From the NCBI GenBank assembly GCA_945860255.1, contig CAMAQI010000032.1, forward strand, positions 1-18,536: a stretch of DNA of 18,536 nucleotides. Direction: 5' to 3'. The translations under genes were made by a program, and so were the position numbers. This stretch comes from Methylacidiphilum caldifontis (GTDB lineage Bacteria; Verrucomicrobiota; Verrucomicrobiia; Methylacidiphilales; CAMAQI01). The notes beneath the pieces were generated by a model. The model was not told the DNA's origin, did not search any database, and saw only the letters and a list, made by a program, of their open reading frames with translations. This document shows positions 14,282 to 18,536 of this stretch, in pieces. Position 1 is the first letter of the stretch, and every line of letters begins with the position of its first letter.

Positions 14282-15187
14282 GTGGACCTTGCACTTTCAA
14301 CCTGCTGGAACGCCTCTCGTCATCGAGAGGGCTATGCGATGATTGAAGAGATCCGAGAGATGGGATTTAAATCAGTGGAACTCGGTCATAACCTTCGATT
14401 TTCTCTCTGGCCCGGAGTTCTCAAGGCCGTAAAAGATAACAGAATCCGCGTCCACTCTCTTCATAACTTCTGCCCTGTACCGATTGAGGTTCAGCGTCCC
14501 TCTCCCGATTGCTATGAATTTACCGCTTCGACCTCCTCGGAACGCAACGCTGCGATCAAAGGAACCATTCATACCTTAGAGAAGGCCTCTGAAGTCGGGG
14601 CCTCTGCGGTCGTCCTTCATCTCGGCTCCTACCTTCGTAAAAACCATCTGACTGAAAAGCTGGTTCATCATTGGAAAATGCGCTCTTTATACACCAAAAA
14701 AAACGCTTCCGAACGAGTTAACTATCTTCTTCAACGAAAAAAAGCGACTCCCTTGATCCAAGATCGACTCAAGCAGTGTCTCGACCCAATCCTGAAAAAA
14801 GCAGAAACCCTACGCCTTCGGATCGGAGTTGAGTTTCGCTCTCGACTTGAAGAATATCCTCATGCCGATGAATTTGAGGGACTTTTTCGTGACTATGCAG
14901 GTTCTCCCCTGGGCTATTGGCACGACTTCGGACACGCCGCAAAAATGGATCTGCTTGGACTTATCGATCATTTGGAATTTCTAAAAAGTCAATCCAATCG
15001 AATCATCGGGGCGCATCTTCAAGATTTTTCTCCTCCTCAAAATGATCACCTTGCATTAGGGCAAGGATCACTTCCACTCGATGAACTTCATGCTCTTCTT
15101 CCCGAGAAATCGATTAAAGTCCTTGAGCTCGGCCCTCGTGTGAGAAAAGAGAAAATCATCGAAAATCTTCAGAAATGGCAAAAGTAA
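14282..15187 (+). CDS. Sugar phosphate isomerase/epimerase-like TIM-barrel protein
   Basis: The protein has 301 residues with the xylose-isomerase-like/AP-endonuclease-2 TIM barrel. It begins LALSTCWNASRHREG and FKSVELGHNLRF, then RVHSLHNFCPV, SAVVLHLGSY, GVEFRSR with Glu184, YWHDFGHAAKMD with Asp215 and His218, and IGAHLQDF with His245. These strand-end acidic and His residues match the metal site of the family. Members isomerise or epimerise sugars and related compounds, or cut DNA at abasic sites; the substrate here cannot be assigned. The insertion around residues 115-170 is rich in Lys and Arg. The start is GTG, preceded by TTCCTCTT rather than a Shine-Dalgarno. It stands behind the rpsU terminator. 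Confidence 0.82.
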   Translation: MDLALSTCWNASRHREGYAMIEEIREMGFKSVELGHNLRFSLWPGVLKAVKDNRIRVHSLHNFCPVPIEVQRPSPDCYEFTASTSSERNAAIKGTIHTLEKASEVGASAVVLHLGSYLRKNHLTEKLVHHWKMRSLYTKKNASERVNYLLQRKKATPLIQDRLKQCLDPILKKAETLRLRIGVEFRSRLEEYPHADEFEGLFRDYAGSPLGYWHDFGHAAKMDLLGLIDHLEFLKSQSNRIIGAHLQDFSPPQNDHLALGQGSLPLDELHALLPEKSIKVLELGPRVRKEKIIENLQKWQK

Positions 15188-15189
15188 TC

Positions 15190-15225
15190 AAAACCATTTT
15201 CACACAAAGCCACAAAAACACGAAG
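15190..15225 (+). repeat. CACAAAG-type intergenic repeat, copy 3
   Basis: The copy reads AAAACCATTTTCACACAAAG and continues CCACAAAAACACGAAG. It matches the reverse complement of 18036-18059 over about 25 nt with few differences, and copy 1 at 2473. It follows the stop of the TIM-barrel gene by 2 nt. The rest of the 186-bp spacer to 15373 holds no other feature I can support. Confidence 0.6.
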
Positions 15226-15373
15226 AAATTCAATGGGCAATCCAAGGCAGAATTACCAATGAAACCTAACAAGAGGATCAATCTAAATTCAGCTGTTCCG
15301 GTTTCCGACGGTAGGAGTGCTTCATTAAAATTTAACTCGTCACTTTTCTCTCATTCTTTTAGAGTGCGCCGTC

Positions 15374-16345
15374 ATGAAACATCGTCTTCTATTTCTCCTT
15401 CGACTGCTGATTTCAGGGGGGGTTTTAGCTCTTATTTTTTCGAAGCTTGACCAGCAAAAACTCGCGCAGGTTGCGGAACGAATGAGCCTGCCTTGGTTTG
15501 CTCTCGCATTATTAATTTGGGGCGGGGTCCCCCTTCTCGCCAGTGTTCGCTGGAGGATGCTTCTCACCTCCCAGTCGATCTTTCTCTCCTATCGGAAGGT
15601 TCTCGATCTCTTTTTTGTCGGCCATTTCTTTAACGCTTTTTTACTCGGTACCACGGGGGGGGATCTGATCAAAATCCTTTATGCAAGTAAAGCCGCACCC
15701 GAGAAAAAGAGTGAGGCAACGCTCACGATTATCATCGATCGAATCATTGGACTCATCGCGATTCTGATCATGGCCTTAATCCTGATTCCCCTTCAATGGA
15801 GTTTCCTCACTCAAACTCCTGAAACGCATGCCGCAGCGCTCGCGGTGATGGGGGTCATTCTCGGTGGAATTTGTGGAGTCATCGGACTCCTCTTGCTGCC
15901 TCAACTCGAAAAAATTCAATTCCTGAAAAAAACAGTACAACGCCTTCCGTTCGCCGAACAAAGGGGTCGACTTTTTCAAGCCTATCTCATTTTCACTCAA
16001 TCATGGAAAACCAATTTCAAAACCTTGCTGATCTCTTTTATGATCCACTCACTCCTCTTTGGATCAGCGATTGCGGTTCTCCGATCATTAGGAATTCAAG
16101 TCGAATGGCTCCCTTTTATTAGTACCCTTCCAATCATCGGGGTCTTGATGGCAGTTCCGATCTCCATTTCCGGTTTTGGAATTCGAGAGGGACTTTTCGT
16201 GATCTATCTTGGACTTGCTCCGCTTGGAATCGATCAAGAACATGCGATCACTTTCTCCTTACTCTATTTTTGTGTAAACCTTTTCTGGAGCTTGATCGGG
16301 GGACTTTTTTACATCGGTTATCGTGATCCGGAGTTAAATCGATGA
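15374..16345 (+). CDS. Flippase-like membrane protein (lysylphosphatidylglycerol synthase TM-region / UPF0104 family)
   Basis: The 323-residue protein has about seven to eight membrane helices, for example LLFLLRLLISGGVLALIFS, WFALALLIWGGVPLLASV, IIGLIAILIMALILIPL, VMGVILGGICGVIGLLLLP and LYFCVNLFWSLIGGLFYIG. Family marks are the SVRWRMLL after the second helix, LGTTGGDLIKI, IIIDRIIGL and VPISISGFGIREG. Relatives include the membrane domain of MprF and proteins proposed to flip lipid-linked molecules. No soluble lysyl-transferase domain is attached, so it is not MprF. It overlaps cca by 4 nt (ATGA). G7 (15416-15422) and G8 (15655-15662) runs lie in frame, encoding Gly-Gly, and could slip. The lipid is unknown. 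Confidence 0.85.
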   Translation: MKHRLLFLLRLLISGGVLALIFSKLDQQKLAQVAERMSLPWFALALLIWGGVPLLASVRWRMLLTSQSIFLSYRKVLDLFFVGHFFNAFLLGTTGGDLIKILYASKAAPEKKSEATLTIIIDRIIGLIAILIMALILIPLQWSFLTQTPETHAAALAVMGVILGGICGVIGLLLLPQLEKIQFLKKTVQRLPFAEQRGRLFQAYLIFTQSWKTNFKTLLISFMIHSLLFGSAIAVLRSLGIQVEWLPFISTLPIIGVLMAVPISISGFGIREGLFVIYLGLAPLGIDQEHAITFSLLYFCVNLFWSLIGGLFYIGYRDPELNR

Positions 16346-17664
16346 ACGATCCCGTCGCCCGTCGAATCGTCGAACAATTGAAAAGTCATGGGCATACCGC
16401 ACTTTATGCGGGGGGCTGCGTTCGCGATCATCTCCTAAATCTCCCCTGTAAAGATATCGATATCGCAACGAGTGCAACGCCAGACGAAGTTCAATCGATC
16501 TTCCCTCGAGTCACCGGACTCGAAGGAAAATGTTATGGGGTCGTTCGAGTCATGGAGGGAAACCAAACCTTCGAAGTGGCGATGTTTCGAACTGATGGGC
16601 TCTATCTCGATGGTCGACGCCCAGAGTCGGTTCAAAAATCGACCCCGGAAGAGGATGCCAAGCGCCGTGATTTTACGGTGAATGGAATGTTTTACGATCC
16701 AATGACCGATCAGATTATCGACTATGTCGGGGGTCAGGAAGATCTTCGAAAAAAAGTAATCCGAACGATCGGAAAGGCGGAAGATCGATTTAAGGAGGAT
16801 AAACTCAGACTCTTGAGAGCGATTCGATTTGCCACACGACTCAATTTCGAAATTGACCCTGAGACTTTTCGAGAGATTCAGAAATTTTCTCAGGAGATCA
16901 ATAGTGTCGCCGTCGAACGGATTCGTGACGAACTCGATAAAATCTGGATCTCTTCTGCCCCGGATCGTGGATTAACGCTTCTTGATGAAAGTGGAATGCT
17001 AAGAGAGATCCTTCCGGAGATCGATGCCCTTCATGGCGTCGAACAACCACCACAATTTCACCCAGAGGGAGATGTCTTTATTCATACACGAATTATGCTC
17101 TCCCTTTTAAAAGAGCCCCCTCTTCCAGTTGCTCTTGCTGTTTTATTTCATGATGTCGGCAAGAAGCCAACTTATAAGGTCGATGAAACAGGACGCATTC
17201 GATTTAATGGACATGAAAGTGTCGGTGCCCGGATGACGCTTCAGATTTTAGAGCGACTTCGTTACAGCAATGAGATCATCGATGAAGTCGTGATTGCAGT
17301 TCAAAATCATATGGCTTTTAAAGATGTGCCAAAAATGAGGATCAGTAAACTGAAACGATTCTTAGCAAGAGCGACCTTGGAAAATGAGATGGAGCTGCAT
17401 CGGGTCGATTGCCTTTCCAGTCATGCCGATCTTTCCATCTATCAATTCATTCGTCAAAAACAGGCGGAGATTCCAGCAGAGGAGATCAAACCACCTCGGC
17501 TTGTGAATGGGAACGATCTGATTGCGATAGGCTCGAAGCCAGGGAAGATTTTAGGAGAACTCCTGAGGCTCATCGAAGATGCGCAACTGGAGGGACAACT
17601 CAAAACCAAAGAGGAGGCCATCGCCTTCGCTCAAGAAACGTTAAAGATTGGAAAAACCATATAA
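16342..17664 (+). CDS. cca: CCA tRNA nucleotidyltransferase (class II, HD-containing)
   Basis: The 440-residue protein adds or repairs the 3' CCA of tRNAs. The class II nucleotidyltransferase head shows LYAGGCVRDHLLNLPCKDID with the catalytic Asp38 and Asp40, then KRRDFTVNGMFYDP and EDKLRLLRAIRFATRLNF. An HD domain follows, with FHDVGKKP (His270-Asp271) and NGHESVGARM. The C-terminal VNGNDLIAIGSKPGKILGEL resembles HD-containing CCA enzymes. Poly(A) polymerase and separate A-adding enzymes share this architecture, so cca and pcnB cannot be fully separated without an alignment, but the BBxxG-free CCA-type context favours cca. It starts at ATG 16342, overlapping the flippase stop (ATGA). No intrinsic terminator directly follows. 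Confidence 0.88.
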   Translation: MNDPVARRIVEQLKSHGHTALYAGGCVRDHLLNLPCKDIDIATSATPDEVQSIFPRVTGLEGKCYGVVRVMEGNQTFEVAMFRTDGLYLDGRRPESVQKSTPEEDAKRRDFTVNGMFYDPMTDQIIDYVGGQEDLRKKVIRTIGKAEDRFKEDKLRLLRAIRFATRLNFEIDPETFREIQKFSQEINSVAVERIRDELDKIWISSAPDRGLTLLDESGMLREILPEIDALHGVEQPPQFHPEGDVFIHTRIMLSLLKEPPLPVALAVLFHDVGKKPTYKVDETGRIRFNGHESVGARMTLQILERLRYSNEIIDEVVIAVQNHMAFKDVPKMRISKLKRFLARATLENEMELHRVDCLSSHADLSIYQFIRQKQAEIPAEEIKPPRLVNGNDLIAIGSKPGKILGELLRLIEDAQLEGQLKTKEEAIAFAQETLKIGKTI

Positions 17665-17690
17665 AATTCAGAGGAGTGCCTCGCGCGGAG

Positions 17691-17747
17691 TCGCTGAGAC
17701 GCAGAGAATTTTAATGCATTTAAATCCGTGTCCATCCGTGGTTTAAA
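17691..17747. repeat. Degenerate short-phrase intergenic repeat
   Basis: The phrases GTCGCTGAGACGCAGAGAA and AAATCCGTGTCCATCCGTGG occur in a row. Read on the minus strand the second gives ACCACGGATGGACACGG, whose translation NHGWTRI is the sort of text often mis-annotated as protein. From memory, such ACGGA and ACGCAGAG phrases recur in spacers of many environmental genomes; that is not verified here. Confidence 0.5.
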
Positions 17748-17807
17748 GCCTTTTCCTTAGAGCAACTGTCCCCATGAAATGGGGAATGGCACAGGAGTGA
17801 AGCGGAT

Positions 17808-17889
17808 TTTTTGCATCGATATTCAGGATAAAGACAAATGAAAATTGTTTTTGAGTTTATCCTCCCCATCCTCCCTATCGATGCAAAAA
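17808..17889. repeat. Large stem-loop 1 in the cca-folC spacer
   Basis: TTTTTGCATCGATA (17808-17821) and TATCGATGCAAAAA (17876-17889) are a perfect 14-bp inverted repeat 54 nt apart. Inside lies a second stem, AGGATAAA (17825-17832) with TTTATCCT (17856-17863). The loop carries AAAGACAAATGA (17830-17841). It could be a structured RNA, a small nonautonomous element or a 3' structure of cca. Confidence 0.7.
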
Positions 17890-17959
17890 TTGCCTTTTTC
17901 ATAACTATCTGATTGCAGGTTGTTTATATGTTTTAGGAACTTTACTTCACTAAGGGGCA

Positions 17960-18035
17960 AAGCTTTCCAAGGCTCCTCCCAAAAGACAAATGAGTTTTTT
18001 TTCTAAATTCCTAAGGGGGGAACCTTGGGAAGCTT
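17960..18035 (+). repeat. Large stem-loop 2 in the cca-folC spacer
   Basis: The arms 17960-17980 and 18015-18035 pair over 21 positions with three differences; both ends carry AAGCTT. On the plus-strand RNA two differences become G-U pairs and one is a C-A mismatch, slightly better than on the minus strand. The 34-nt loop begins with AAAGACAAATGA (17982-17993), the same 12-mer as in stem-loop 1, followed by a T8 run. Confidence 0.7.
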
Positions 18036-18059
18036 CGTGGCTTCGTGTGAAAATGTTTT
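18036..18059 (-). repeat. CACAAAG-type intergenic repeat, copy 4 (inverted)
   Basis: On the minus strand it reads AAAACATTTTCACACGAAGC followed by CACG, matching the copy at 15190-15225 in opposite orientation. It abuts the right arm of stem-loop 2. Confidence 0.6.
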
Positions 18060-18159
18060 AAAGTTCTCTTCACTGCCCTATCATCCCATTCGATGAAAAC
18101 CGTTAGTTCGTTTGAAATTCGACCTCGCCGATTTTCGATTTCATGATAATTTTCTCCTC

Positions 18160-18536
18160 ATGAAAGGCTTTGAATTTCTCCTCCAATCCCGAAAATTCGG
18201 GATGAAACTCGGATTGGAAAATATGGAGCGCCTTGCCACCGCTTTTGAACATCCGGAGAAAAAACTCAAATTTATTCATATTGCTGGAACCAATGGCAAA
18301 GGCTCGACCGCCGCTTTTTGTGCGCAAGCTCTCCAAGAGGCGGGATATCGAACTGGGCTCTTTACCTCCCCTCACCTGGTTTCGATTACCGAACGAATTC
18401 AAATCGATGGAAGTTCAATTTCCGAAGAGCGTCTGACCTCCTTGCTCGACGAAATCGCCGAGATCACTCGCCTCTGGGAGCAGTCACCGACTTTTTTCGA
18501 AATCATGACCGCCGTGGCTCTCCGCTATTTTGAAGC
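18160..18536 (+). CDS. folC: Folylpolyglutamate synthase / dihydrofolate synthase, N-terminal part
   Basis: FolC adds glutamate to dihydropteroate and to folates, using ATP. The first 125 codons are present; the rest lies beyond the window. The protein starts MKGFEFLLQSRKFGMKLGLE and then has FIHIAGTNGKGSTAAF, the ATP-binding loop of the Mur ligase/FolC superfamily, followed by GYRTGLFTSPHLVSITERIQ, the FolC-specific segment with the SPHL motif. The text FFEIMTAVALRYF near the edge also matches. The ATG at 18160 has no Shine-Dalgarno; TTTCTCCTC directly precedes it, and GATAAT lies 9 nt upstream. Confidence 0.95.
   Translation, partial: MKGFEFLLQSRKFGMKLGLENMERLATAFEHPEKKLKFIHIAGTNGKGSTAAFCAQALQEAGYRTGLFTSPHLVSITERIQIDGSSISEERLTSLLDEIAEITRLWEQSPTFFEIMTAVALRYFE

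Larger units (their letters stand above)
17665..18159. other. 495-bp repeat- and hairpin-rich spacer between cca and folC
   Basis: I see no convincing gene here. In order it holds: a short-phrase repeat region (17691-17747), a small hairpin TCCCCAT-GAA-ATGGGGA (17769-17785), a large stem-loop (17808-17889), a second large stem-loop (17960-18035), and a reverse CACAAAG-type repeat (18036-18059). The last 100 bp must hold the folC promoter; GATAAT at 18145-18150 is a possible -10. The frame at 17720-17902 on the minus strand is made of repeat sequence and is not called. Confidence 0.6.

Noticed and set aside
15175..15450. 91-codon plus-strand frame between the TIM-barrel and flippase genes
   Set aside because: It starts inside one gene, runs through a noncoding repeat and ends in another gene; composition is Ser/Lys/Asn-rich and not protein-like.
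17720..17902. 60-codon minus-strand frame
   Set aside because: Its sequence is made of the stem-loop and the ACGGA-type repeat, ending NHGWTRI; no start signal or domain.
1..18536. CRISPR array, tRNA, rRNA, transposase or phage genes
   Set aside because: I looked for regular repeat-spacer units, cloverleaf features and transposase motifs and saw none.

Overview
This window is a gene-dense bacterial chromosome segment of about 18.5 kb. It holds 18 protein genes, two of them cut by the window edges. I see no insertion sequence, phage, CRISPR array, rRNA or tRNA. The gene set includes a classical two-domain ArgA, the futalosine menaquinone genes mqnE and mqnA, HDOD proteins, PgeF, bS21, a DUF4197 exported protein and a CCA-adding enzyme. 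Base composition is intermediate and intergenic spacers are AT-rich. Together this suggests a Gram-negative environmental bacterium, perhaps of the PVC group (Verrucomicrobiota and relatives). That placement is an inference from gene content and is tentative.

Layout: (1) 1-2336, minus strand: argA, a GYF-RDD membrane protein and a HAD hydrolase, each overlapping the next, as one operon. (2) 2588-3355, plus strand: a DUF4197 exported protein whose start codon lies inside a perfect 12-bp inverted repeat. (3) 3519-6359, minus strand: pyrH-frr-trpE, with a clear TTGACA promoter element upstream of pyrH. (4) 6458-9992, plus strand: a secreted TPR protein, an HDOD signalling protein and two overlapping family 2 glycosyltransferases. 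(5) 10025-10651, minus strand: pgeF, with a small orphan reading frame upstream. (6) 10963-12818, plus strand: mqnE-mqnA with a 4-nt overlap. (7) 12824-13795, minus strand: a second HDOD protein, clearly paralogous to the first. (8) 13983-14230, plus strand: rpsU with a promoter, a Shine-Dalgarno and a strong intrinsic terminator. (9) 14282-17664, plus strand: a TIM-barrel isomerase-like protein, a flippase-like membrane protein and cca. (10) 17665-18159: a 495-bp spacer with repeats and two large stem-loops. (11) 18160-end: the start of folC.

Most genes are housekeeping. TrpE and MqnA both draw on chorismate, for tryptophan and menaquinone. PyrH and Frr serve pyrimidine nucleotide supply and ribosome recycling, ArgA starts arginine synthesis, and Cca, bS21 and FolC serve tRNA maturation, translation and folate. 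The glycosyltransferases, flippase-like protein, PgeF and TPR protein point to the cell envelope.

The more unusual signals are outside or at the edges of genes: a start-codon-centred inverted repeat, twin stem-loops whose loops share a 12-mer, a dispersed family of CACAAAG-like intergenic repeats, and several gene starts with no Shine-Dalgarno whose putative promoter elements sit so close to the start codon that the mRNAs could be leaderless.
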